6,199 nt of DNA from an uncultured Clostridia bacterium (GCA_947624755.1 CANQLQ010000124.1:1-6199); one strand, 5' to 3'. Shown: positions 1 through 6,120, counted from the first letter of the stretch. Made by a program: numbers and translations. Notes: generated by a model from the sequence alone, not told the origin.

Positions 1-1724
1 CCGATAGGAAGAAGCGAGCAGCCGGCCGAAAGTCTGATGCCTGAAGGGCCGTCCGTCGTAATCATTGCCGGAATACCTTTTTTCCTCAGGGATGGAAGGA
101 TACCGGCAAACGCACCTGCATTGCCTTTTGCACCGTATGAACTGTTCATTGTGTAGTCGCCGCGGCTGATAGCTTCAAGCTCATCAAACGAAAGCTGAGC
201 TACAAATTCTTCCATGGTAATTTTGCCGGCTTTGACATCGGAAAGCTTATAGCCTATATCAGCGGTCTGAGCAATTTCCTTCGGGAGATTGTCAATAATG
301 CGCTTTTTTAAAGAGAATGTGCGAACCGGAGCGGATTCGGTAACAGCTTTTATTTTGCCGTTTTCGTCTTTCATTGTGCGAAGTCTTTCAAAAGGATATT
401 TCGGGTCGGGAGCCATGACCTGTTTTAATTGCTTGGTCACTCTCAAAGTTGGAATATTGAATGTTTTTGCGATTACGGCGCTTCTTACGTCTGTGCCGAC
501 ATAAACTTCATAGTCACCTTTTTCAAGAACATAGCAGTTTTTAAAAGATGTGATTCCGCCGTCATCATACGATGCGAAATCCTTTATATCAAAGCTGAGC
601 TTCAGTTTTTGTTCTTCGCCGGGGGCAAGAAGGTCGGTTTTTTCAAAAGCAGCAAGACTTCTAAAAGGCTTGCCGAGCATACCTTGTGGTGCATTGAGAT
701 AAGCCTGAACTGTTTCTTTACCGCTGAATTTACCGATATTTTTTATTGTGACAAAAATCGAAACAACATCATCGACTGTTCTTGTCTGATTAATTTTCAA
801 TTCAAAATCGGTATAGCTCAAACCGAAGCCGAAAGGATACATAACCTTGTCTTTTGCAAAGGTTTCAAAAAATCTGTAGCCTACATAAATATCTTCTGTG
901 TAGTTGTTGAATTTTTTATTGCCGAAAAATTTTGAAGACGGATAGGATTCATATTTATCAGCAATTGTGTCGGCAAGCTTGCCGCTCGGAGAAACCTTAC
1001 CCGAAAGCACATCGGCAACCGCATTGCCGCTTTCCATGCCGCTTTGCCAAACATAAAGAATTGAAGAAATTTTGTCACCGTAATCCCTTATCCATGACAT
1101 ATCCATAATACTTCCGCAGTCGAGAAGTACAACAACCTTTTCAAATTCGCCGCAAACCTTTTCAAGAAGGTTTCGTTCCGTTTTTGTAAGATAAAAGCTT
1201 CCTTCTGTAAGAGTGTTTTCTCTGTCCTCACCGGCAGCTCTTCCGATAACGATAATTGCAGTATCGGATTTTTTTGCCGCTTTCTCAACCATCTCTTTTG
1301 TCACAGGCATTTCATCATAGCTCATCGGCCAATGACCCCAGATACCGTCGTTTACCGGGTTTTCATTGGACCATTTATTATAAATTTCGGCAAGCTCTTC
1401 GTTTAAGGTTATATTTTCGTTTGCACGAAGACCGTCGATAAGATTAATTTTATATGGAGCATTAACGTCGCCGCCAGACCCGTAGCCGACAAAGAAATAA
1501 TCTTTTTGAACTCTGCCGAAAACGGAAACGATTCGTTCTTTTGAAAGGGGGAGCACACTGTTTTCATTTTTGAGCATAACGATACCTTCCGCAGCAAGCT
1601 GTCTGCAAAGGGCGGACATTTTTTTGGTTGATTGTTCTTTTGCAACAGCTTTAACTGAATTTTGCGAAACGGAATTTGCCGCATCGGTAATAAGCTTACT
1701 GATTTTAGTTTTAAGTTTAGACAT
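1..1724 (-). CDS. GH3 family beta-glucosidase with permuted domain order, 3' part missing
   Basis: Predicted glycoside hydrolase family 3 enzyme that removes terminal beta-linked glucose from oligosaccharides. The frame is open from ATG 1722-1724 to the window edge: 574 codons and no stop. GGAGGA (1731-1736) lies 6 bases upstream. The GH3 C-terminal sandwich domain comes first (residues about 35-255): GIVMLKNENSVLPLS (47-61), GRAAGEDREN (161-170), VVVLLDCGSIMDMSWI (197-212), WQSGMESGNAVADVL (226-240), SPSGKLADT (245-253). YPFGFGLSYTDFEL (296-309) leads into a fibronectin III-like domain (to about 410). The GH3 N-terminal barrel starts near residue 495 and shows the sugar-binding motif TTDGPSGIR (D558). 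The barrel remainder, including the nucleophile Asp, lies outside. This reversed order is known from Ruminococcus albus and Butyrivibrio fibrisolvens enzymes. E166 is a candidate acid/base by motif similarity (inference). I see no signal peptide, so it is probably cytoplasmic. Exact substrate is open (glucoside or xyloside). Confidence 0.93.
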   Translation of the reverse strand, partial: MSKLKTKISKLITDAANSVSQNSVKAVAKEQSTKKMSALCRQLAAEGIVMLKNENSVLPLSKERIVSVFGRVQKDYFFVGYGSGGDVNAPYKINLIDGLRANENITLNEELAEIYNKWSNENPVNDGIWGHWPMSYDEMPVTKEMVEKAAKKSDTAIIVIGRAAGEDRENTLTEGSFYLTKTERNLLEKVCGEFEKVVVLLDCGSIMDMSWIRDYGDKISSILYVWQSGMESGNAVADVLSGKVSPSGKLADTIADKYESYPSSKFFGNKKFNNYTEDIYVGYRFFETFAKDKVMYPFGFGLSYTDFELKINQTRTVDDVVSIFVTIKNIGKFSGKETVQAYLNAPQGMLGKPFRSLAAFEKTDLLAPGEEQKLKLSFDIKDFASYDDGGITSFKNCYVLEKGDYEVYVGTDVRSAVIAKTFNIPTLRVTKQLKQVMAPDPKYPFERLRTMKDENGKIKAVTESAPVRTFSLKKRIIDNLPKEIAQTADIGYKLSDVKAGKITMEEFVAQLSFDELEAISRGDYTMNSSYGAKGNAGAFAGILPSLRKKGIPAMITTDGPSGIRLSAGCSLLPI

Positions 1725-1756
1725 TGTATTTCCTCCGTATTTTATACTAATCATCA

Positions 1757-1927
1757 TTTAAGGAATCACTGATTAATACAAGCTGCCCTACTTGACGGTA
1801 AATTATTCCGTCATTTTGCCTAAAAATTCTCGTTAATACACAAAGTATTGCCTCAAATTTTTGAACAAACTGACGAAAAATTTCCTCGCCAATTAGGACA
1901 CCCTGAATTAATCAGTGCTTCCTTAAA
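1757..1927. repeat. Fold-back (MITE-like) repeat A1 in the glucosidase leader
   Basis: The whole stretch is one imperfect palindrome centred on the loop ACAAA (1840-1844), flanked by AATAC (1835-1839) and GTATT (1845-1849). The ends are TTAAGGAATCACTGATTAAT (1758-1777) and, on the other strand, TTAAGGAAGCACTGATTAAT (1907-1926), which differ at one base. The next 54 bases of each arm pair at about two thirds of positions by eye. It has no coding capacity. The end nearest the gene is about 20 bases from the glucosidase ribosome binding site. The first 71 bases recur at 6050-6120 with 67/71 identity, and a deleted, inverted version sits at 3541-3617. It could be a non-autonomous mobile element or a structured RNA leader. 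Confidence 0.8.
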
Positions 1928-2055
1928 AGCAAATAACGAGCAGAGATGATTTTTCTCGTCATGCAAAGAGGACGGTGCAGGAATACTTTTGTATTTACAA
2001 GCCGTCTGACTAAGCATGGCGTGGAAAATACCGCTAATTTTAATTAAGGATTAGT
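1921..2055. repeat. Second fold-back repeat (A2), overlapping the end of A1
   Basis: Imperfect palindrome around AATAC-TTTT-GTATT (1982-1995). Pairing continues through GACGG/CCGTC, through GTCATGC (1959-1965) against GCATGGC (2015-2021), and through ATTTTTCTCG against a TATTTTCCACG-like arm. The right end, read on the minus strand, begins ACTAATCCTTAATTAAAA (2055 downward). That matches the promoter-proximal end of the serC leader repeat at 3764 downward in 16 of 18 positions. Its left end shares the CCTTAA (1921-1926) that also terminates A1, so the two elements abut or overlap there. No protein is encoded. Confidence 0.62.
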
Positions 2056-2072
2056 ATTTATTATGCAATTAA

Positions 2073-2101
2073 ATTATATATGAAAATATTTACATTTGCA
2101 A
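2073..2101 (-). promoter_or_regulatory. Sigma-A promoter for the glucosidase gene
   Basis: On the minus strand, TTGCAA (2096-2101, 4 of 6 consensus -35 bases) is followed after 17 bases by TATAAT (2073-2078, perfect -10). Transcription would start near 2066, giving a leader of about 340 bases that contains both fold-back repeats before the start codon at 1724. This is the best-scoring promoter seen by eye between serC and the glucosidase gene. Confidence 0.7.
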
Positions 2102-2285
2102 GAGGAAAAGCGGCGCAAAAAACGGAGCCGTCCAAATCGAGTTTTTTTACAAATTGCGTAGGGCAACCCCGTGTGATCACCCTGCAAAATTGAAATTTTT
2201 TTATCAAACAAATAGTTTTTTGGCAAATTTATGATTCTTAGGCGAATGTCTTGTAAAATTTTAAATTTTTTGAAAACAACTAAAT
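2102..2285. other. Non-coding A+T-rich spacer upstream of the glucosidase promoter
   Basis: No convincing gene is present. The stretch has A/T runs and a weak inverted repeat GTAGGG / CCCTGC (about 2158-2187) enclosing TGATCA. That hairpin is not followed by a T-run on either strand, so it is not a clear terminator. The 74-codon minus-strand reading frame across this stretch starts inside the GC-rich hairpin at 2286-2312, has no credible ribosome binding site, and has a composition typical of chance translation of repeat DNA. Confidence 0.5.
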
Positions 2286-2312
2286 GGGGTCGCCCCATGT
2301 TGCGGCGACCCC
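2286..2312 (-). terminator. GC-rich hairpin, possible serC terminator
   Basis: GGGGTCGCC (2286-2294) and GGCGACCCC (2304-2312) form a perfect 9-bp stem with a 9-base loop. On the minus strand it is followed by a T-rich but interrupted tail (ATTTAGTTGTTTTC). It lies about 125 bases past the serC stop codon and upstream of the next promoter, which suits termination. The weak U-tract leaves open that it is just another dispersed palindrome. Confidence 0.42.
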
Positions 2313-2421
2313 GGCTGTTATTTTCTTTAAGGAATATGAAAATATACTTTCAAATTAGGAACAAAGTGTTTTCGCGGTGTAAAATTATAATTTTATATAA
2401 TTTCTATCCCGTGTAACTCCT

Positions 2422-2436
2422 GCGGGCGATGCCCGC
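2422..2436 (-). other. Tight GC hairpin directly after the serC stop codon
   Basis: GCGGGC (2422-2427), a 3-base loop, and GCCCGC (2431-2436) form a perfect 6-bp stem that begins at the base after the serC TAA (2437-2439). On the minus strand the following bases are AGGAGTTACACGGG, not a T-run, so it is not a standard intrinsic terminator. It could stabilise the mRNA 3' end. Confidence 0.45.
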
Positions 2437-3519
2437 TTAGCTGTTTTCCTCTTCAAACTTCTTCATGAAAGCAACAAGCTTTTCAACACCTTCAATTGGC
2501 ATTGCGTTATATATTGAAGCTCTCATACCGCCCACAGTTCTGTGACCTTTAAGGTTAACGAACCCATTAGCTTCAGCCTCTTTTATGAATTTTGCGTTGA
2601 GTTCATCGCTGTCTGTTACAAAAGGAACATTCATAAGTGAACGGTCTTCGGGAACAACGGTTCCACGGAACATTTTGCTTGAATCGAGGAAATCATAAAG
2701 GAGCTTTGCTTTCTTTTCATTTATTTCCTTCATTTTTTCAAGACCGCCAAGTCCTTTTATCCATTCAAGAACAAGCTTGCAGATGTAAATTGTGTAGCAG
2801 GGCGGTGTGTTGTACATTGAGCCGTTGTCGGCGTGAACTTTGTAGTCGAGCATTGTCGGAGTGATATCTCTTGCTTTTCCGAGGAAATCTTCACGAACAA
2901 TTACGATCGTAAGGCCTGCGGGAGCAACATTTTTCTGAGCGCCGCCGTAAACAACGGCAAACTTTGAAACATCGATAGGCTCTGAAAGGAAGCATGACGA
3001 AATATCGGCAATAAGAGGAACGTCACCTGTGTCGGGAAGTTCTTTATAAACCGTGCCGTAAATTGTGTTGTTCATGCATATGTAAGCATAGTCGGCATCT
3101 TGTCTGAAATCTTCTTTTGTGGTTTTGGGTATGTAGCTGAAAGTTTTGTCTGCCGAAGATGCAACGACCTTTACATCGCCGTATTTCTGTGCTTCAGCAA
3201 AAGCTTTTTTAGCCCATTGACCGGTAATAACATAATCAGCCTTACCGCTGCCGTTCATAAAGTTGAGCGGAATTGCGGCGAACTGTGTCGAAGCGCCGCC
3301 TTGAAGGAAAAGAACTTTGTAATTGTCCGGGATGTTCATAAGCTCGCGGATAAGACTTTGCGCTTCGTCAATGATCGATTGATAAATCTTTGAGCGGTGA
3401 GACATTTCCATAACCGACTGACCGCTGCCCTTGTAATCGAGCATTTCCGAAGCAGCTTTTTTAAGTACCTCTTCGGGAAGCATTGACGGACCTGCTGAAA
3501 AATTATAAACTCTTGCCAT
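2437..3519 (-). CDS. serC: Phosphoserine aminotransferase SerC
   Basis: Cytosolic PLP enzyme of serine biosynthesis. It transfers the amino group of glutamate to 3-phosphohydroxypyruvate to give 3-phosphoserine. In many bacteria it also acts in the pyridoxal phosphate pathway. The 360-residue product has the usual family length and is intact. Visible motifs: N-terminal NFSAGPSMLPEEVL (6-19), MSHRSK (39-44) with substrate-binding His/Arg, FLQGGASTQF (71-80), TGQW (99-102), ADISSCFLS (171-179) with the PLP-ring Asp172, and YGGAQKNVAPAG (191-202) with the Schiff-base Lys196. The C-terminal signature is GHRTVGGMRASIYNAM. The ATG start (3517-3519) has GGAGG (3529-3533) nine bases upstream. serA, often next to serC in Clostridia, is not in this window. 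Its long leader holds two fold-back repeats downstream of a perfect promoter. Confidence 0.98.
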   Translation of the reverse strand: MARVYNFSAGPSMLPEEVLKKAASEMLDYKGSGQSVMEMSHRSKIYQSIIDEAQSLIRELMNIPDNYKVLFLQGGASTQFAAIPLNFMNGSGKADYVITGQWAKKAFAEAQKYGDVKVVASSADKTFSYIPKTTKEDFRQDADYAYICMNNTIYGTVYKELPDTGDVPLIADISSCFLSEPIDVSKFAVVYGGAQKNVAPAGLTIVIVREDFLGKARDITPTMLDYKVHADNGSMYNTPPCYTIYICKLVLEWIKGLGGLEKMKEINEKKAKLLYDFLDSSKMFRGTVVPEDRSLMNVPFVTDSDELNAKFIKEAEANGFVNLKGHRTVGGMRASIYNAMPIEGVEKLVAFMKKFEEENS

Positions 3520-3540
3520 TTGTATTTACCTCCAATAACA

Positions 3541-3617
3541 TTAGGAAGCACTGATTAATTCAGAGCGCCCTAATTTACCGTCAAGCAGGGCAGTTTGTAT
3601 TAATCTGTGATTCCTTC
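3541..3617. repeat. Short fold-back repeat C in the serC leader (deleted A-type copy)
   Basis: The outer 29 bases of each arm (3543-3571 and 3587-3615) pair at about 23 of 29 positions around a 15-base loop. The left end is TTAGGAAGCACTGATTAATT and the right arm, read in reverse, has GGAATCACAGATTAAT. Compared with the reverse complement of A1, this copy keeps both ends plus AATTTACCGTCAAG, and lacks about 90 central bases between two AATT sites. The end nearest the gene is only 7 bases from the serC ribosome binding site. Confidence 0.72.
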
Positions 3618-3619
3618 AT

Positions 3620-3764
3620 ACTAATGCTTCGTTAAAATCAGACATTAGCGCCGGCATTTTTTGTCAGTTGATTTGGAATTTATGACAGTATTTCCTTTTT
3701 CGTCATTTTCGCCTGACATAAAAAATTCTCGCCGCCGTGTGCCTGTTTTTAATTGAGAATTAGT
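3620..3764. repeat. Fold-back repeat B in the serC leader
   Basis: The left end ACTAATGCTTCGTTAAAA (3620 onward) and the reverse-strand right end ACTAATTCTCAATTAAAA (3764 downward) are imperfect inverted repeats, with about 19 of 25 positions matching. GC-rich and ATTTTTT/GTCAG segments also pair further in. The right end matches the right end of A2 (2055 downward) in 16 of 18 positions. It sits between the serC promoter and repeat C. It has no coding capacity. Confidence 0.6.
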
Positions 3765-3788
3765 TTTAATCTTTTTATGATTGAAAAT

Positions 3789-3817
3789 ATTATAACTAAT
3801 AATTAAACATATGTCAA
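3789..3817 (-). promoter_or_regulatory. Perfect-consensus sigma-A promoter for serC
   Basis: On the minus strand, TTGACA (3812-3817), 17 bases, then TATAAT (3789-3794): all twelve consensus bases with optimal spacing. Transcription would begin near 3782, leaving a leader of about 263 bases that carries repeats B and C. A promoter this strong suggests either high constitutive initiation or control at a later step in the leader (inference). Confidence 0.82.
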
Positions 3818-3872
3818 ATAAATTTTCGATAACTTTAACAAAAATTCGGCTTATTTTTTGTATATAAATACG

Positions 3873-3886
3873 AAAAAAATTTTTTT
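3873..3886 (+). promoter_or_regulatory. A7T7 tract, possible UP element or bent DNA
   Basis: Seven A followed by seven T within a very A+T-rich stretch, centred about 55 bases upstream of the expected start of the rightward transcript. Phased A-tracts in this position commonly raise promoter activity. Here that role is inferred only from position and composition. Confidence 0.35.
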
Positions 3887-3921
3887 ATTTTATTATTATA
3901 GTTAAATATTGTATGTTGGTG

Positions 3922-3927
3922 TATAAT
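3922..3927 (+). promoter_or_regulatory. -10 element for the DUF2804-reductase operon
   Basis: TATAAT in the plus direction with a poor -35 (TAGTTA at 3899-3904, 17-base spacing, 3 of 6). Transcription would start near 3934, giving a short leader of about 27 bases with no repeat, unlike the two minus-strand genes. GGAGG (3948-3952) lies 8 bases before the ATG. Confidence 0.55.
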
Positions 3928-3960
3928 TAAGCTGAATAAAAATATACGGAGGAAATTATT

Positions 3961-4992
3961 ATGGCAAGAAATCACGAAGTTACAACAGCACACAATCTTC
4001 TCAAAGAAGATGGAACACTCGCTGAACCCGGCTGGTCGAAAAGTCTTATTCAGACCTATAACAGGGAGGCTGTCAAAGCCCCGAAATTCAGAATCAAGGA
4101 ATGGGACTATTATCTTATTCTTTCCGACAAACACGCAGTTGCAATTACTCTTTCCGATGACGGATACATAGGAATGCAGTCTGCATCACTTCTTGTTTTT
4201 GACGAAAAAAATCCATGGGAGCATACTAACTCTGTTCTCAACTTTTTCCCGATGGGAAAAATGAAATTTCCGAGAACCTCAGATGCCGGTGACATTCACT
4301 ATCACGACAAAACTCTTGATATGGATTTTATAAAAACCGAGGGCAAACGTCATATTTACGGCGAATACAGAAACTTTTTTAAAGGTAAAACACTCAAGGT
4401 TGACGTAACTCTTACTCAGCCGCCGATGGATACCATGGTAATTGCAACGCCATGGAAAGAAAATAAAAAGGCGTTTTACTATAACCAGAAAATCAACTGT
4501 ATGAAAGCCGAGGGATATGCTGAATTTGACGGCGTAAGGTATGAATTTAATCCCGAGACCGATTTCGGCACTCTTGACTGGGGACGCGGCGTGTGGACTT
4601 ATGACAATACGTGGAAATGGGGAAGCGGCAACGCCATGATTAACGGCAAACCGTTCGGCTTCAATATCGGTTACGGCTTCGGTGATACCACCGCCGCAAG
4701 CGAAAACATACTTTTCTACGACGGAAAAGCTCACAAACTCGATGATGTTACGTTCAATATTCCTTCAACGAGTTACACCGACCCTTGGACATTTACCTCA
4801 AGTGACGGACGCTTTGAGATGGATTTTAAGCCTGTTATTGACAGAGCCTCAAAAATAAGCCTTAAAGTTATTGAAACCGACCAGCATCAGGTATTCGGCA
4901 GAATGACAGGTAAAGCTATTCTTGATGACGGCACTGTGCTTGAAATTAAAGACCTTATGTGCTTTGCCGAAAATGTAAGAATGAAATACTAA
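3961..4992 (+). CDS. DUF2804 domain-containing protein
   Basis: A 343-residue protein that matches the DUF2804 family (recognised from conserved segments) across its full length. No biochemical function is established to my knowledge. Conserved stretches: EPGWSKSLIQTYNRE (22-36), RIKEWDYYLIL (44-54), FFPMGK (95-100), QPPMDTMVIATPWKENKKAF (153-172), YYNQKINCM (173-181), LDWGRGVWTYDNTW (205-218), GFNIGYGFGD (233-242) and HQVFGRMTG (309-317). The many Trp/Tyr/Phe residues and alternating strands suit a beta-rich, lipocalin-like fold (inference). I see no signal peptide or membrane segment, so it is probably cytosolic. The start is supported by TACGGAGGAAAT (3945-3956), the same 12-base ribosome binding site sequence as in front of the glucosidase gene. 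It is first in an apparent two-gene operon with the reductase 41 bases downstream. Confidence 0.9.
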   Translation: MARNHEVTTAHNLLKEDGTLAEPGWSKSLIQTYNREAVKAPKFRIKEWDYYLILSDKHAVAITLSDDGYIGMQSASLLVFDEKNPWEHTNSVLNFFPMGKMKFPRTSDAGDIHYHDKTLDMDFIKTEGKRHIYGEYRNFFKGKTLKVDVTLTQPPMDTMVIATPWKENKKAFYYNQKINCMKAEGYAEFDGVRYEFNPETDFGTLDWGRGVWTYDNTWKWGSGNAMINGKPFGFNIGYGFGDTTAASENILFYDGKAHKLDDVTFNIPSTSYTDPWTFTSSDGRFEMDFKPVIDRASKISLKVIETDQHQVFGRMTGKAILDDGTVLEIKDLMCFAENVRMKY

Positions 4993-5001
4993 AGAAAGGA
5001 A

Positions 5002-5037
5002 GCTGTGCTTTAAGGGCAGAGCAAAATGAAAATATGA
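5002..5037 (+). promoter_or_regulatory. Unusual translation start region of the reductase gene
   Basis: The only nearby Shine-Dalgarno-like sequence (AAGGG, 5012-5016) lies mostly in the loop of a small hairpin: GCTGTGC (5002-5008) with GCAGAGC (5016-5022), one mismatch. It is 9 bases from an ATG at 5026 but 17 from the reductase ATG at 5034. The ATG at 5026 opens a three-codon frame (Met-Lys-Ile-stop) whose TGA (5035-5037) overlaps the reductase start codon. The spacing suggests reinitiation through a minicistron. This is inference; the reductase could also be translated by coupling to DUF2804. Confidence 0.35.
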
Positions 5038-6053
5038 AAACAATTTTAATCGGCGCAGGTTCAATAGGCGGTACAATAGCCGTGCTTACAAAAGAAGCGG
5101 GCTTTGACGTAAGTATCCTTTGCCACAGCGAAAACTCTAAAAAAACCATTGAAGAAAAAGGAATCTCACTTCATGGCGCGCTTGGTGACCATAATCAGAA
5201 ATTCAAATGCTATGCTTCTGTCGATGAGATAGGAGATGCAAAGTTTGATATATGCATAATTGCAACAAAATATGCCGCAATGACCGAGACTGCAAAGGCA
5301 ATTTTGCCTTTCCTTAAAGACGATTCACTGGTAGTCGGAATGCAAAACGGAATCTGCACTGCACAGCTTGCCGAAACTGTCGGCAAAAAAAGAGCTGTAG
5401 GCTGTATGCTCGGCTTTGGCGCAACGAGAGAAAGCGTTACCGATGTCAATATGACAAGTAAAGGCGAAATGTACATAGGTATGCCTGACGGTTACCACCC
5501 GAAAAATCTTGACTATCTCAAGGGAATGCTCGATTCGGTTCTTCCGACGAAAATTTCAAACGATATAACCCGTGAACAATATTCAAAGCTTATCATCAAT
5601 TCCTGCATAAATGCAACTGCCGCAATCACAGGTCAGACTCTCGGCAAAATTATTGATGACAGACGGGCAAGAGATCTTTTTCTCGCAATTGCAAGAGAAG
5701 GTATGTATGTTGCAAAGGCCATGAATATAGATGTTCCGAAATACGGCAAACTTCTTGAATACCGTATGCTTATGCTTGCTAATAATAAAGTATATAACTC
5801 TTTATGCAAGTATGTTGTGTGGCTCGTCGCAAAGCTAAAATATGCTGATGTAAAGCCGTCGACACTTCAGTCGCTTGAGAGAAATGAAATGACCGAGATT
5901 GATATTTTTAACGGCTATTTTGCTCAAAAAGGTGCCGAATATAATACTGCGACACCTGTAAATACAAAGCTTACGGCGATGATTCACGAAATTGAAAAGG
6001 GTGAAAGAAAAATCACACCCGATAACCTTGACGAGTTTAAGGGCATGATTTAA
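5034..6053 (+). CDS. 2-dehydropantoate 2-reductase (ketopantoate reductase) family protein
   Basis: NAD(P)H-dependent reductase of the PanE/ApbA family. The classic member reduces 2-dehydropantoate to pantoate in coenzyme A synthesis. The 339-residue product (from ATG 5034) has an N-terminal Rossmann fold with GAGSIGG (7-13), IIATKY (75-80) with the conserved Lys79, and MQNGI (103-107) with Asn105. The C-terminal helical domain carries YSKLIINSCIN (183-193) with the likely catalytic Lys185, and TEIDIFNGY (287-295) with Glu288. The in-frame ATG at 4959 was rejected because it adds 25 residues before the Rossmann strand and lies inside DUF2804. It is about 35 residues longer than E. coli PanE, with extra sequence near 236-275. 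No Arg follows strand 2 (ILCHSEN), so cofactor and substrate are uncertain and it may not be the housekeeping PanE. The TAA stop lies within repeat D. Confidence 0.88.
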   Translation: MKTILIGAGSIGGTIAVLTKEAGFDVSILCHSENSKKTIEEKGISLHGALGDHNQKFKCYASVDEIGDAKFDICIIATKYAAMTETAKAILPFLKDDSLVVGMQNGICTAQLAETVGKKRAVGCMLGFGATRESVTDVNMTSKGEMYIGMPDGYHPKNLDYLKGMLDSVLPTKISNDITREQYSKLIINSCINATAAITGQTLGKIIDDRRARDLFLAIAREGMYVAKAMNIDVPKYGKLLEYRMLMLANNKVYNSLCKYVVWLVAKLKYADVKPSTLQSLERNEMTEIDIFNGYFAQKGAEYNTATPVNTKLTAMIHEIEKGERKITPDNLDEFKGMI

Positions 6054-6120
6054 GGAAGCACTGATTAATACAAGCTGCCCTACTTAACGGTAAATTATTC
6101 CGTCATTTAGCCCAAAAATT
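6050..6120. repeat. Truncated A-type repeat D overlapping the reductase stop codon
   Basis: It matches positions 1758-1828 of repeat A1 in 67 of 71 bases, in the same plus-strand orientation, with no gaps. It contains the TTAAGGAAGCACTGATTAAT end and the small ACGG/CCGT inner palindrome. The second arm of the palindrome is missing: the match stops where another A-type end begins (6119). The TTAA at its left edge (6050-6053) includes the TAA stop codon of the reductase gene. Confidence 0.82.

Noticed and set aside
429..935. 168-codon plus-strand reading frame
   Set aside because: It lies antisense to the GH3 gene, whose motifs are unmistakable, and has no ribosome binding site or recognisable protein features.
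1757..2055. CRISPR array
   Set aside because: The repeats are inverted rather than direct, are not regularly spaced, and have no spacers.
2074..2298. 74-codon minus-strand reading frame between serC and the glucosidase gene
   Set aside because: It starts inside a GC-rich hairpin, ends across the -10 of the glucosidase promoter, lacks a ribosome binding site, and has a basic, low-complexity product.
2637..3393. Plus-strand reading frames (2637-2864 and 3100-3393)
   Set aside because: Both are antisense to the intact serC gene and show no independent coding evidence.
3520..3788. T-box or amino-acid riboswitch in the serC leader
   Set aside because: A T-box would fit serine biosynthesis, but no AGGGTGGnACCGCG-like antiterminator sequence or terminator pair is present. 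The structure is explained by dispersed fold-back repeats.
4959..5033. Upstream ATG giving a 25-residue extension of the reductase
   Set aside because: The start is inside the DUF2804 gene, and the added residues precede a complete Rossmann first strand that begins naturally at Met 5034.
6084..6107. Intrinsic terminator for the reductase operon
   Set aside because: The ACGG/CCGT stem is too short, has no following T-run, and is an internal part of the A-type repeat also found at 1758-1828.
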